Source: an uncultured Saprospiraceae bacterium (lineage in GTDB: Bacteria > Bacteroidota > Bacteroidia > Chitinophagales > Saprospiraceae). From it: a stretch of DNA of 64,000 bases. A program made the translations under genes and the position numbers. Location: positions 27,643 through 91,642 of the forward strand of contig CALJPQ010000014.1 of assembly GCA_937980645.1 (NCBI GenBank), in the 5' to 3' direction. This document shows, piece after piece, positions 9,156 through 20,300 of the stretch. Every line of letters begins with the position of its first letter. The first letter of the stretch is position 1. The notes under the pieces are model-generated. The model saw only the letters and a list, made by a program, of their open reading frames with translations. It made no database searches and was not told the DNA's origin.

Positions 9156-10568
9156 TTAACTTTCCTTGCTCTCCTCACCTTCTGTCTTACGACGCGAGCG
9201 ACGAACGCGGAAGATAGTATCTGCTTCTTTTTCGGTCAGGAAGCTCATTTCCACCATCTGATTCTTGGCAAACTTGCGGATGTCCTGATAGTCTTTGCCG
9301 CGTCGGTCGGTGTAAGTCTTGAGCAAGCGCCCCAGGTATGCCTGCACCGATTTTTCCAGGGCCTGGTTAAACTCTTGGTTGCCAAAGATGCGCATGTACA
9401 GGTGAAAGGTCTTGCTCATCTCGAAGAAGTCGCCGTACTCCGCTTCGGTAATACCGTTCATCCATTGCGTGAAGTAACGCAACATGAGCAGCCGTAGGCA
9501 TTTGCTTTCCAACGAAAGCCCTTCGTGAGAGTTGTAAAACTCGCGAACCGCCTCTACTACATCCGGATGGACGTAGCCCAAGCCGTGTACCACCTGCGCT
9601 ACCCGATAAAAGTCGGTAATTCGGCCCGAGCGATTCAGGTCAACGATGCGCGCCATGCGCAAGTCGGCCTCTGGAGTCATGAGCGAAGGGTACTCCTGAT
9701 ACAAATCGGCTAAAAAGCGCAGGTAATGGATTTCAAAATCCGGGAAGTTCGCCTGTTCTCGCGCAAAATGCTCCGCTACCTGCTGGCGTTCCTCTTCGGT
9801 CAGGTCCAGAAAGTTGCCCACCAGAGCCAGCATCTGAATATACTCCTCCGAGTTCTGAAAATCCGGATTGGCCAGGAAGGCCAGGGCCTGTTCTTTCAGA
9901 CTGGCATTGTCGCCCCCGGCCTCAAAGCGCTTGAGCAAAAACAGACGCAAAGCGGAGAAGTTGGCCTTCATCTCGCCGCGAGTCTGCGGGAACTCAACGG
10001 AATAAAAGAACTCGTTGCGGAACTGTTTGATATACCGATGATACAGGGCTTCGCGCTCCTTGAGGTCGCGATAGCGCTCGTTTTTCTGCTGCTGTAAAAA
10101 ATAGCGCACACGGCGGTTTTCAATCTGGTCGAGCAGGTTGGTTATCCAAATGTCGCTGCTCAGGGCAAAGCCCACCTGAATGCTCTGGCCGATGCGCTTT
10201 TTCAAATGGTCGAAGTGTACACTGTTGCAAATAGCCAGCAGCACCTCTTTGAAGTGATCGTTGGGCCGCACGTAGCGGTACTGGTCGTTGATTTCACCGC
10301 GCAGCACCGAATAGCCCAGGATACGCGGCAGAAACAAGCCTTCAAAAACCGGATTGAGCAGGGTTTTTTCCAACTCCAACAATTGAAGCGGCGCATGCTC
10401 GGCCACCTCGTGGTACAGTTGAGCAATGGCCGGCTCGTATGCCTGGCGCAGGAGCAGGTAGTTTTCCTCCGACTCGTCTTCCCAGTAATGCTGGAGGTGC
10501 TCTGACTCCTGGATGGCATAGGCAATCTCATTGAGGCGCTCGTAGTATTTATCGTCTAAGGGCTGCAT
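9156..10568 (-). CDS. Conserved hypothetical protein, all-helical, about 470 residues
   Basis: I do not recognise this protein. It has no signal peptide or membrane segment and is predicted to be soluble and almost entirely helical, rich in Glu, Leu, Arg and aromatic residues (for example EKTLLNPVFEGLFLPRILGYSVLRGEI). The helices alternate in a pattern like a HEAT/TPR-type solenoid, but I could not find a clean repeat period. The C-terminus is strongly basic (RVRRSRRKTEGEE). It lies downstream of rpsP behind a terminator and upstream of lepB, with 63 bp to the lepB start. The ATG at 10568 is the only plausible start. Codon use looks like its neighbours. Confidence 0.7.
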   Translation of the reverse strand: MQPLDDKYYERLNEIAYAIQESEHLQHYWEDESEENYLLLRQAYEPAIAQLYHEVAEHAPLQLLELEKTLLNPVFEGLFLPRILGYSVLRGEINDQYRYVRPNDHFKEVLLAICNSVHFDHLKKRIGQSIQVGFALSSDIWITNLLDQIENRRVRYFLQQQKNERYRDLKEREALYHRYIKQFRNEFFYSVEFPQTRGEMKANFSALRLFLLKRFEAGGDNASLKEQALAFLANPDFQNSEEYIQMLALVGNFLDLTEEERQQVAEHFAREQANFPDFEIHYLRFLADLYQEYPSLMTPEADLRMARIVDLNRSGRITDFYRVAQVVHGLGYVHPDVVEAVREFYNSHEGLSLESKCLRLLMLRYFTQWMNGITEAEYGDFFEMSKTFHLYMRIFGNQEFNQALEKSVQAYLGRLLKTYTDRRGKDYQDIRKFAKNQMVEMSFLTEKEADTIFRVRRSRRKTEGEESKES

Positions 10569-10588
10569 AACGTTAAAACAGGCGATTT

Positions 10589-10597
10589 AGCAAGGTA
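10589..10597 (-). promoter_or_regulatory. Possible promoter for the 470-residue protein, overlapping the rpsP terminator
   Basis: On the minus strand TACCTTGC lies 21 nt before the ATG. A TTTG in the descending arm of the terminator hairpin is 20 nt upstream, giving a -33/-7 pair. The -7 copy has one mismatch. Confidence 0.35.
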
Positions 10598-10604
10598 TTT
10601 TTTG

Positions 10605-10647
10605 AAAAAAGACCTGGCAAAGCACCCGAGGGCTTTGCCAGGTCTTT
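10605..10647 (-). terminator. Rho-independent terminator of rpsP
   Basis: A perfect 16-bp stem (AAAGACCTGGCAAAGC and its complement, 8-nt loop) is followed on the minus strand by six T residues. It sits 54 bp after the rpsP stop codon. Confidence 0.9.
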
Positions 10648-10664
10648 GAAACCCGAATGATGCG

Positions 10665-10673
10665 GCAAAGGTA
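10665..10673 (-). promoter_or_regulatory. Perfect TACCTTTGC -7 element between rpsP and its terminator
   Basis: The minus-strand element is part of an 18-bp block (GCAAAGGTAGAAAAACCT on the plus strand) identical to the rpsP promoter block at 11285. Transcripts starting here would have to read through the terminator hairpin to reach the downstream gene. Confidence 0.45.
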
Positions 10674-10700
10674 GAAAAACCTTTGCAGCAAATACGTCGC

Positions 10701-11204
10701 TTATTCGGCGGAATTTTCTTCGGAGACCGTTTCTGCCGGCGCTTCCGTTTCTTCCACCGGTTGCGGCGTCTCCTCTACGGGCTTCGCCTTCACTTTCGGC
10801 GTGCCATCTACGGCGGCCATGAACTGGCGCTTTTTCTCGGCAGTTTGCTCGCGGCGCTTCTGGATGTTGGCCTCTTTTTCTTCTTTCCAGGCATTCCAGC
10901 GCGCTTCGGCTTCCTCCAGCGTCAGGGCACCCTTCTTGACGCCCAGCATGAGGTGTTTTTTGTACAGTACGCCTTTGAAGCGCAGAATAGCGAGCACCGT
11001 GTCGGTCGGTTGCGCGCCGTTCATCAACCAGTAGTAGGCGCGATCAATATTCAGTTCAATCGTAGCAGGCTGTGTTAGCGGGTTGTACGTGCCTAACTTT
11101 TCGATGAAGCGGCCATCGCGCGGGGCGCGCGCATCAGCGGCGACGATGTGGTAGAACGGTGCCTTTTTGCGGCCCCGGCGTTGGAGGCGAAGTTTTACTG
11201 CCAT
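10701..11204 (-). CDS. rpsP: 30S ribosomal protein S16
   Basis: A small-subunit ribosomal protein that binds 16S rRNA during assembly. The N-terminus [20 protein letters not shown] and the motif [13 protein letters not shown] are diagnostic of bS16. At 167 residues it is about twice the E. coli length. The extra part is a basic helix (about 95-125) followed by an acidic Glu/Pro/Thr tail, as in other Bacteroidota. The gene stands alone with its own promoter and terminator; the rimM/trmD neighbours common in other phyla are absent. Confidence 0.97.
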   Translation of the reverse strand: MAVKLRLQRRGRKKAPFYHIVAADARAPRDGRFIEKLGTYNPLTQPATIELNIDRAYYWLMNGAQPTDTVLAILRFKGVLYKKHLMLGVKKGALTLEEAEARWNAWKEEKEANIQKRREQTAEKKRQFMAAVDGTPKVKAKPVEETPQPVEETEAPAETVSEENSAE

Positions 11205-11642
11205 GTGGGTGTTGAAAATTTTTTGTTAGAGATAGTATCTCGCCCGGCTACCTATACTCCGATAGCGCCGGGCTTTTCAGGGCCGCAAAGGTAGAAAAAC
11301 CTCTTAACAAAAATCTTGTAAGGTTAAAAAATCTCCTAAATTTCAAAATCTCATAGGCCGATGTTGAAAAGTGCCCGACGCAGCCTTCCCGATTAACCCC
11401 GACCCTAACGGCATACCTTCCAGCGAAAGATAGCAAAAACCCAAGCCGCTCAACCTGGTTCAGCGAGGCATATCTATCCTCCGTCCAAAACAAAACACCC
11501 GTTGAGGTTTTGCCGCCAAATTTCGCGCCGTTGACCGGATTGGTCGAAAGAGCAAAACACCCTGTAAGCGCTGCCTGTTTTGTCAGCGAATTGTAAAAAT
11601 TTGGACATCGTGAAACACCTTCTCGTTTGCAGCAAACACTGT
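11205..11642 (+). other. Intergenic region between rpsP and the barrel protein
   Basis: A 438-bp divergent region that is more AT-rich than its flanks. It holds the rpsP promoter near 11285. The rightward promoter is unclear: the best candidate is the TTTG in the stretch around 11595-11603, preceded by TTTTG near 11577. No convincing small gene, hairpin terminator or riboswitch-like structure was seen. Confidence 0.6.
11285..11293 (-). promoter_or_regulatory. rpsP promoter, -7 element TACCTTTGC
   Basis: A perfect TAnnTTTGC on the minus strand 80 nt upstream of the rpsP ATG. A TTTTTG run lies 14 nt further upstream, closer than the usual 19-23 nt for a -33 element. Confidence 0.65.
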
Positions 11643-14270
11643 ATGCTCACACTTCGTACAGGCCTTTTGTGGCTCTTAATCCTCTCGACACCTGCCCTCA
11701 CCTTTGCTCAGTTCCCACCCATGGGCCGCGGAAACGGCAACCCGAACCCGGCTCAGATGAACATTGGCCGCTTCTACGGCAAAGTCGTGGACGAAAGCAC
11801 GGGCAAAGGAATTGGCTATGCCTCCGTGCAACTGACCGCTATGCGCTACGACAGCACCGCCCGCGCCATGCGCGAAAAAATAGTGGCTGGCCAGCTGACC
11901 GAACCCAACGGCGACTTCAGCCTGAGCAACCTGCCCATTATGGGCACCTATACGCTAAAAATCAGCTACTTAGGCTATGCCACTGTGGAGAAAAAAGTCT
12001 CTTTCGACCTCTCCGGCATGAACCGCCCTTCCTCGGGTGGCTTCGACCTGAGTGCTATCAACATGGTGGACCGGGATTTGGGCAACATCCCTCTGGCCAC
12101 CTCTGCCCAAATGCTCAAAGAGGTAACCATCAGTGCCGAAGCCTCCACCGTTACGCTGGCCCTCGACCGCAAAGTGTACAAGGTGGATAAAGACGGCATT
12201 GCCGCCGGGGGTACCGCCGAAGACGCCTTGCGCAATGTCCCATCGGTGCAGGTGGATATTGACGGTAACGTTACGCTGCGCAACGCCGCACCGCAAATCT
12301 TTGTGGACGGACGCCCTACCACGCTGACCATTGACCAGATACCCGCTGAAAGCATCGAGCAAATCGAGGTCATCACCAACCCTTCGGCCAAATACGACGC
12401 CTCGGGCGGCAATGCAGGCATCATCAACATCGTCCTGAAAAAAGAGCGCCGCCAGGGCTACAGCGGCAACGTGCGCGCCGGCATAGACATGCGCGGTCGC
12501 ATCAATGCCGGTGGCGACCTCAACGTGCGCGAAAACAAAATCAACGCCTTTGTCATGGGCGGCCTCTTCGACCGCAAAACTTTGGGCGAAGGCGAAACCG
12601 ACCGACTCAACCGCTTCGGATTTCCGCAAACTGAGGTGTTTCAAAGCACCCAGACGACCAACACCCGGCGCTTCATGTTCGCCCGAACGGGCTTAGACTG
12701 GTTCATCAATAACCGCAATACCCTCACTTTCGCCGGCAACTACGCCGGCGGGCGCTTCAATACCTGGGACGATATCAGCATCCTAACCGACTCGCTCGCC
12801 CTCGGCGGCGAGCTCATCGGCAGCAGCCTCGCCCTGCGCGACGCCGTTAGCCGCCGGCAGTTCAACAATTTCGGCGGTCAGTTGCTCTACAAACTCCTTT
12901 TCACCCAACCCGGTAAAGAACTGACTGCCGACATCACCATTAACCAGAGCCGCTTCGATAACCGCGGCGACTTTGAAACCCGCATCGAAGGCCTCCCTGT
13001 CGCCTTCCGCCAGCGCCAGAACGGCGACGGCACTAATGCCCAATACACCTTCCAAACCGACTTCGTCAACCCCATCAACGGTTCTGGCAAAATGGAAGCC
13101 GGCCTGCGCGGCGCTGTTCGCGACTTCCGCAGCAACAACGCCAGCTATCAGTTCGACCCCGTCAAAAACGAATACGTCCGGGCACCCACGTTCGCCGACC
13201 AGTACGCCTTCTTAGACCAGGTGTACGCCGCCTACACCACATACAGCCGCTCCTACAAACAGTGGGGCTATCAGGTCGGTCTGCGCGCCGAAGCGTCGTT
13301 CTACCGAGGCGACCTGCTGGACATTGACTCTTCGTTCAACATTCAGTACCCCATCAGCCTCTTCCCCAGCGTATTCCTCACCTACAAGCTGAACGACGAA
13401 GACAACATCCAGCTCAATTACAGCCGGCGCATCAACCGACCCAACTTCTTCCAACTCAGCCCGTTCCCCGACTTTTCGGACTCCCTGTTGCTGTCGCGCG
13501 GCAACCCTGGCTTGCTGCCCGAATTCACCAACTCGTTAGAACTATCGTACCAGAACATCTTCAACCGCAAGCACAACCTGCTGGCGACCCTGTATTACAA
13601 ATACGCCACTAACTTGATTGCCAACTACCAGTTCCCGGAATACAACGCCCTGCTGGAACGCGATGTCATTGTGTCCACGTTCATCAACGCCAACTCCAGC
13701 ACGGCTTATGGCCTAGAACTGACGCTGCGTAACAATCTGGGCAAAAGATTCGAGCTGACGAGCAACTTCAATTTCTACAACTCTATCGTGAATTCCAGCA
13801 ACATCGAAACGGATTTGCGCCGCGAGCAATTCACCTGGTTTGTCAAAGAAAACTTGAACGTCAAACTGCCCGCGTCCTTCACACTCCAACTGGCTGGCAG
13901 CTACCAGAGCCGCACGGCCTTTGCCTTAGGTAGCGGCAACCGCTGGGGTGGGCACGGCGGCTGGATGGGCGGCCCCAGCTCCACAGCGCAGGGCTATTCG
14001 ATACCGGTTTGGTTCGTGGACTTGTCGCTGCGCAAAGACTTTAAAGACCGCAAGGCATCGCTTACGCTGGCCATTCAGGACATTTTTGCCAGCCGCCGCA
14101 ACGGCTCTTTCTCCGAGTCTGCGCTCTTTGTGCAAGAAGCCTGGCGCATCCGCGATCCGCAGTTCATCCGCCTCAACTTCTCATACCGCTTCGGCAAGTT
14201 TGACCTCTCGCTCTTCAAGCGCAAGAACCTGAAAATGGGCGGCGACGAAGGCATAGGGGGCGAGTTCTAA
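11643..14270 (+). CDS. TonB-receptor-like outer membrane beta-barrel protein (OMP_b-brl_3 family)
   Basis: The 875-residue precursor has a signal peptide (LLWLLILSTPALTFAQ), a carboxypeptidase-regulatory-like beta domain (about 40-150; GKVVDESTGKGIGYASVQL), and a TonB-dependent-receptor plug (about 160-270; VPSVQVDIDGNVTLR, then SAKYDASGGNAGIINIVLKK). A long barrel domain rich in Tyr/Phe/Asn strands follows to the C-terminus. The family sits in the outer membrane of Bacteroidota; the substrate is unknown and no SusD partner is adjacent. ATG 11643 is chosen because the signal peptide begins there; an in-frame GTG at 11610 is the alternative. A hairpin follows the stop codon. Confidence 0.9.
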   Translation: MLTLRTGLLWLLILSTPALTFAQFPPMGRGNGNPNPAQMNIGRFYGKVVDESTGKGIGYASVQLTAMRYDSTARAMREKIVAGQLTEPNGDFSLSNLPIMGTYTLKISYLGYATVEKKVSFDLSGMNRPSSGGFDLSAINMVDRDLGNIPLATSAQMLKEVTISAEASTVTLALDRKVYKVDKDGIAAGGTAEDALRNVPSVQVDIDGNVTLRNAAPQIFVDGRPTTLTIDQIPAESIEQIEVITNPSAKYDASGGNAGIINIVLKKERRQGYSGNVRAGIDMRGRINAGGDLNVRENKINAFVMGGLFDRKTLGEGETDRLNRFGFPQTEVFQSTQTTNTRRFMFARTGLDWFINNRNTLTFAGNYAGGRFNTWDDISILTDSLALGGELIGSSLALRDAVSRRQFNNFGGQLLYKLLFTQPGKELTADITINQSRFDNRGDFETRIEGLPVAFRQRQNGDGTNAQYTFQTDFVNPINGSGKMEAGLRGAVRDFRSNNASYQFDPVKNEYVRAPTFADQYAFLDQVYAAYTTYSRSYKQWGYQVGLRAEASFYRGDLLDIDSSFNIQYPISLFPSVFLTYKLNDEDNIQLNYSRRINRPNFFQLSPFPDFSDSLLLSRGNPGLLPEFTNSLELSYQNIFNRKHNLLATLYYKYATNLIANYQFPEYNALLERDVIVSTFINANSSTAYGLELTLRNNLGKRFELTSNFNFYNSIVNSSNIETDLRREQFTWFVKENLNVKLPASFTLQLAGSYQSRTAFALGSGNRWGGHGGWMGGPSSTAQGYSIPVWFVDLSLRKDFKDRKASLTLAIQDIFASRRNGSFSESALFVQEAWRIRDPQFIRLNFSYRFGKFDLSLFKRKNLKMGGDEGIGGEF

Positions 14271-14288
14271 GGGGGTATTCCTCTAGCG

Positions 14289-14316
14289 CTGGTGCGAGGC
14301 TTCGGCTTCGCACCAG
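14289..14316. terminator. Hairpin between two convergent genes
   Basis: A 9-bp perfect stem (CTGGTGCGA and complement) with a GC-rich loop lies in the 82-bp gap between the barrel protein and the giant adhesin. There is no strong T tract on either side; TTTT appears only about 25 nt later on the plus strand. Confidence 0.5.
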
Positions 14317-14352
14317 TCTATCCTGGGGGTTTTGTCTGGCGGCAATGCCTTG

Positions 14353-17300
14353 TTACTTTACGACCAACCAATTCAGTGCTCGCCGTTGCCCGTTGTCGAG
14401 CAGCACAATGACGACGTATAGCCCTGGGGGCAACGGTGTGGCGTCCAAGCGCCATTCGTGCACATCGGCGCGCTGGTCGGTGGCGTATTCGGCGATGCGC
14501 TGGCCCAACGGCGAGACCACCCAAACACGCGCGGCTGCGGGGGCGGCCAGTTCGAGCCGCAAGCGGCTGGCGTGCGCCGTCGGGTTAGGCGCCAGCGAGA
14601 GGTGTTGCACGAGGTTGGGCAGCAAATGCGTGCTGGTGGTGCCCACCGAAATAGCCGCGATGCGCACGCAGTCGTTGGCGTCGGAGACGGTAACGCGGTA
14701 CGTGCCGGCTTTCAGGGCGGTAACCGTTGGGTCGGTGTGGCCACCGGCAGCAGCATCCCACTGGAAGGAATAGGGCGGCACGCCACCCAGCGGCGTTACC
14801 GTGATGCTCCAGCCTGCTAAGGTAGAGTCGGCCATCCATGTCAGGGCCAGCGGCAGGGCGGGCTGCACGACGGAAAAGGCCCAGAATTGGAAGCAGCCGA
14901 CGGCGTCCACCACCGTCAGCGTGTAGGTGCCGGCGGGCAGGTTGGTCAGGTGCGGCGTTGCAGCGCCATTGCTCCAGGCGTATTGGTAAGGCGGTGTACC
15001 CCCCTCCACTACGGGCGCGATGGCGCCGGTGCTATCGCCCCGGCAGGCCACATCGGCCACATTGGCCGAAACGACCTCTAAGGGCGGCGCCAGTTGCACA
15101 ATTTCGTAAACGGGTGAGGTGCGTATGCAGCCTAAGTCATCCGTTACCGTTACCTGATAGTTGCCCGGCGCCAGGTTTTGAATGGAAGCGGTCGTCTGGC
15201 CGCTGTTCCATTGGAAGGTGTACGGCGCCCGCCCTCCTGTGGCTTGCAGGGAAATAGCACCCTGGTTGAAGCCGCAGCGGTCGGGTGTGATGCTGTTCAG
15301 GACAATCGCTAGCGCCTGTGCCGGTTCTGTAACGACTGCCGGAATGGACACTTTGGTGCAGCCCCGCAGGTCGGTCATCGTAACCATGTATGTGCCCGCC
15401 GGCAGGTTGGTGGCCAGGTTGGCCGTCTGGCCGTTGTTCCAGGCAAACTGATACGGCGGCACCCCGCCGCCACCTTGCACAGCCACCAGGCCGGTGGAGT
15501 CGCCTTTGCAAGCAACATGGCCGATTTGCTGAATGCTAATGCGCAAAGGCGGCGCTTCCTCGACGAGTAACGGCTCCGAAATAGCGAAGCAACCCGCTGC
15601 ATCGGTAACCGTTACCCTGTAAGAGCCGCCGTTAAGGCCGAAAGCGGTATCGCGCGGCACGGGCACATTAGGGTGCAACCCGACCGGAGCCGACCAGGCA
15701 AACTGGTATGGGGGTGTACCGTTATTGACCTGCACGGCCATCCAGCCGTCGCTGGCATTATTGCACGATACGGGTTGTATGTAAAGCGAAGATACCGTGA
15801 ACTCATCTGCCCGTCGGATGACCGTCAGGTTGCGCAACACTTGGGCGCACCCCGTGTGGTCAAAGATCGTAACTGCATAGTCGCCGGCTTGCAGGTTGAA
15901 GCGCGATGCCGTCGTGTCGCCATTTTCCCACACATACTGATACGGTGGTGTGCCACCGGTGGTGTTGAGCAAGATGCTGCCCGTTTTAGGGCCGAAGCAA
16001 GGGATATGGTTCACGTGAGGCGTTACCTGCAACACCGGTGGTTCGCCTACGACGATGCCGTCGCGCTTTTGGGTGCAGCCGTTGGCGTCGGTTACCGTTA
16101 CAGAATAGACACCAGCCAGCACGGCAGACAGGTTGGCCGAAGTGGCGTTGTTGCTCCACAGATACTGATAGGGCGAGGTACCGCCATTGGCGCGCACTGA
16201 AATGCTGCCCGTAGGTTCGCCAGCGCACAGAGCGTTCTGCACGTTGTTCAGAATAATTCCCAGCGGCAATTCCGGCTGCTGGACGAAATAGGTGGCCGTG
16301 GCCTGACAGGAGCGGTTATCGGTGGCCACCAGGTTGTACTGCCCTGCCGGAAGGTCGGCCAGCACGGTTGTTCCGGGTTGGCCGTTCCAGGTGAGCGTCA
16401 GTGGAGGCACGGCGCCATTGACCTGCACGGCTAAGTAGCCGGTCTGCTCACCCAGGCAGCCCACATGGCGCAGGCTGTCCAATTTTATGGAAAGTAATTG
16501 CGGTGCATTCAGCGTGTAGGGGGGCGTAACGAGCTGACAGCCGCGCGCATCCGTTACGGTGGCCCAGTACTGACCGACGCCGAGGCTCTGAAGTTTGGAT
16601 GTTCCTGACCCACTATTCCACAGGTAAGTAAATGGCGGCTGGCCACCCGAAAGGCTCAGCTCGATGCTGCCATCTTGTGCGCCAATGCATGTGGGGGGGG
16701 TCAGTTTGAACGTCTCGACTTGCAAAGCGCTGGGTTGCGAGACAAAGCCAATCCAGGTAGCAGTACATCCATTAGCATCGGTTACCGTAGCATTGTACAC
16801 GCCAGCGGTTAGGTTGTTGAGCGTAGCCGAAGTAGCGCCGTTGTTCCATCGAAACTGATACGGCGGCATGCCGCCGGCGGCTTTCACGCGCAAAAAGCCA
16901 TTGTTTTCGCCAAAGCAGCGCACATTGCGCAGCGAGTCCAATTGCAGGGTCAGCAGCGACGGCTCAGTGATGTTGTAAATGGGCGATGGGAAAATACAGC
17001 CATTGGCGTCGGTAATGGTGCACCAGTAAGCGTCGGGGGCCAGGCCGCTGATGGCGCTGGTGGTGTCGCCGTTCGACCATTGATAGCTGTAAGGCGGTGT
17101 AGCGCCGAAAACAGCCAGGGCGATGGCTCCATCGTTCTGACCGAAGCAACGCACGTTTTTGAGCATATTCAACTCGATTTGTACGGGCATCGGCGCTGTT
17201 ATTTCGAGGTTGTTGAGCTCCTGCACGCAATTGCCATCCGTAACAGTAGCGCTATACAGACCCGGAGCAAGGTTGGTGATTTGAGGCCCGGTTTGAGCGT

Positions 17301-20300
17301 TATTCCAGACAATGTTGGGATTTACGCCACTTACCGAAAGCGAGATGGCGCCGGTATTGACACCCGGACAGCGCACATGAACAATAGTGTCCAGTTCTAC
17401 CTCTAGCCCCGGAGCGTTGATGAGGATTTGCGGCATAACCATCGAACAACCGCCATGGGTAGCGTCAGTTACCGTTACGCGATAACTGCCCTGCGTCAGA
17501 CCGGTAATGACGCCTGTACCCGTAACGCCTGTAATCGAGCCACCCGCCCATTGGAATTGGTATGGCGGTGTTCCGTTGAGCGGTGTGAGGGCGATGCTGC
17601 CGTCGTTGCCGCCGCAGGTACTGACGTTTTGAACCCACGTGATGGCCGTCTGGGTAACGTTGTTAAGCGTGCGCACCAGAATGGCATCCGTGCTGGTGCA
17701 GCCGTTGGCGTCGGTGATGGTAACCGTGAAGATTTGTGCTGCATTGGGCGTGTTGCCCGAAGAAACCTGAATGTTCGGCAAGTTCAACCCATTGCTCCAG
17801 GCGTACGTGAACGGCGGCTGACCGGCACTAGAAGCTGTGGTCTGCAGTTGCACCGTCCTGGACCGGCAGACGCTAATAGAATCGCCCTGAGTGATAAAGA
17901 CCTCCGGGCTAGGAAGCACGGATACCGTTACTGGCTCCACCTCCGTACAGCCGAAGGGCGTTGTGCTCATAATGTAATAGGTAGTCGTAAGAGCCGGCTG
18001 TACCACTGGAGAAGGCAGCTGGTTGGCGCCGGAGGCCGGCAGCGCCGTGTGATACGTGAGCAGGCCACCCGTTTGAGCAGTGTCAGTTACTTTGAGTTGC
18101 GTCAGGTCAAAGGTTTTGCCCGAGCAAATGGTTGGCCCGCTGATAGGCAAGAGGGCTGGGTTGGGGTGCACAGTTACCGTTGCAGGCACGCGCGGGCTGG
18201 CGCAGCCGGCACTGGGGCCGGTCATCGAGTCGGCCACGAAGAGCGTGCGGCTGGCCGTGAGGTTGTTCAACGAAAGCGTTGGCCCTGAGGCGATGGGGCT
18301 GCCGCCAGCGGGTTGGTCGTACCAGTAAAATTCGCCAAAGGGCATTCCGCTCACCGAAAGCGTAACGGAGCCTCCGGCGCAGGTAGCCGCAGGCATTGGG
18401 GCGGCGGGTGGCGGGATGTCGTCATCATCGTCCATGCCATTGCAGTTTTCGTCTATCTGGTTACACAGGATTTCCGGAGCACCCGGGTAGATGTAAGCAG
18501 CAGCGTCGTTGCAGTCGCCGCCCTTGCTGACGTAACCGGCCGGAGCAAAGGGGAAGCACGATACTATGCGCAGGTCGTCATCGCCGAAGCCATCGCCGTC
18601 GGCGTCGCGGTAGAAGGTATATTCCGGCACGTTGGCCACCTGTGAGCCGTAGAAGGCGAGGTTGTCCATGGCAATGTCGCCAAAAGCGCCAAAGGTGCCT
18701 GTTGCCACAAATTGGAATTGAGCCACCTGGTTGTGGTAAGCCTGCAGGTTGACGTATTCGCGCCGCCACAGTTTGCCGCGGTTGCCGCTCCAGGTGGCTA
18801 TGGTGTTCCAGGTTTGGCCACCATCGGTGGAGCCCTGCAGTTCGAGGGTGCTCATCTGGCCCGATATAGTGTTCATGTACAGGTCAAACGAGAAGTGGCA
18901 GGTCTGGCTGACGGCAGCCTGTACCTGCAAGCAGCGCGTGCGCAGCACGGCCGTTTTGCCCAAAGCGCCGGTGGGCGAGCAGGCATTGCGGAAATACAGG
19001 TATTGACTGCCTTCCGCCGCTGAGGGCGGCCCTGCAGTAGGAAAGGTCAGCCCCGGGCCGGTGAATACTTTCCATTCAAAATCGTCGCCTGGTGCGTTTT
19101 GCCATACGTTGGGCAGCGGGCATGGGTCGGCACAACCCACCGGGCAGACAGACAAGCCCTCAAAGGTCTCCAGAAGTGTTGTTGGGCAGCTGGTAAAAAA
19201 CGCCACCTTTGCCGAATTGGCACTCCACAGCCCGCTACCACAAGAGCGGCGCAAATAGGCCTCGTAGCGTCGCAAAGGCAGAAGGCTCGTCAGAACTACC
19301 GAATTGACCGAGGGCTGCGGTAACACGACTACCGTACCACTTAGACCGGGCACACTTCCATTACCGGGTACAAAGCCTGCCAGACCGTACTCTAGTATCA
19401 ACGTGTCGCCAAAGCCGTCGGGTGCCCAAGTAATCTCGGCCGACGTCTGCCCGACCGACACGACACCGGGCATTGGCCCTTCCGGGCAGTCGGCTGGTGC
19501 AAAGACCAGTTCCAGAGTGCGCAAACGCCCGACATCACCGGGTTTGCTATCGCAAAACTCAACCTTCCACACCCCCACTGGGTTTTGTCCGTTATGAAAT
19601 GTCGCTAAAGGCTGTACGGGCAGGAAGTACCCAGTGATATTGTCTCGTTCAGCAGCTGCATTCCAGGGCTGACCTAAAGCAGCGTTGTCTGTCAGTTCCA
19701 CAAAGGCCCAGCAGCCCAGGGAGTCCTGCGGCGGGGCACCTATGTCTCGGTCGCTGGGATTGAGGCCACCGATGAGCTGGATGCGAACCCCGTCGGGTGC
19801 TTCGAGCCAGACGTTCAGGTCAGCGCGCCAGGGGTGCTCCACAGCAATGCGCACGGCATGAAGCACAACATCCGTACCCAACGCATCACCCGGCGCAGTA
19901 TTGACGTACAACGGGAACACCTGCGGGCTGGCGCAGGAAGAGTCGCGCAGAGCTAAGTTGAGCGGACAGGGACGCGCGTTATTAAGCGCCGTAGTGAAGC
20001 TGCGCGGCGCCGACCAATCGCTGCGAGTCGAGTCGCTGCACACGGTGCGCACCTGAAAGCGGTAGTTGCGCCCCGGCGTCAGCCCTGTAATCACATAAGG
20101 TGGGTCGGCATTCACCGTAATGTTAGGAATGCCGGTAAACATCTGCCCACCCACTACGAGTTCTATTTCATAGCGACTGCCTACGTCCGTCCAGGTCAGA
20201 CGCGCTGTCGAGTCCGACACCTGGTCGGCCAGCAACAACTCAGGTCGAAAGCAGGTGTCTGATACCACAGAGGGCCAGCCGTCGGAGGCCACGGTGTTTT

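Noticed and set aside
11248..11493. Leftward 81-codon frame upstream of rpsP
   Set aside because: Overlaps the rpsP promoter and shows no coding character.
17428..18288. A 286-codon rightward frame opposite the giant adhesin
   Set aside because: Reflects the repetitive Val-Thr-Asp codons of the SprB array read on the other strand.
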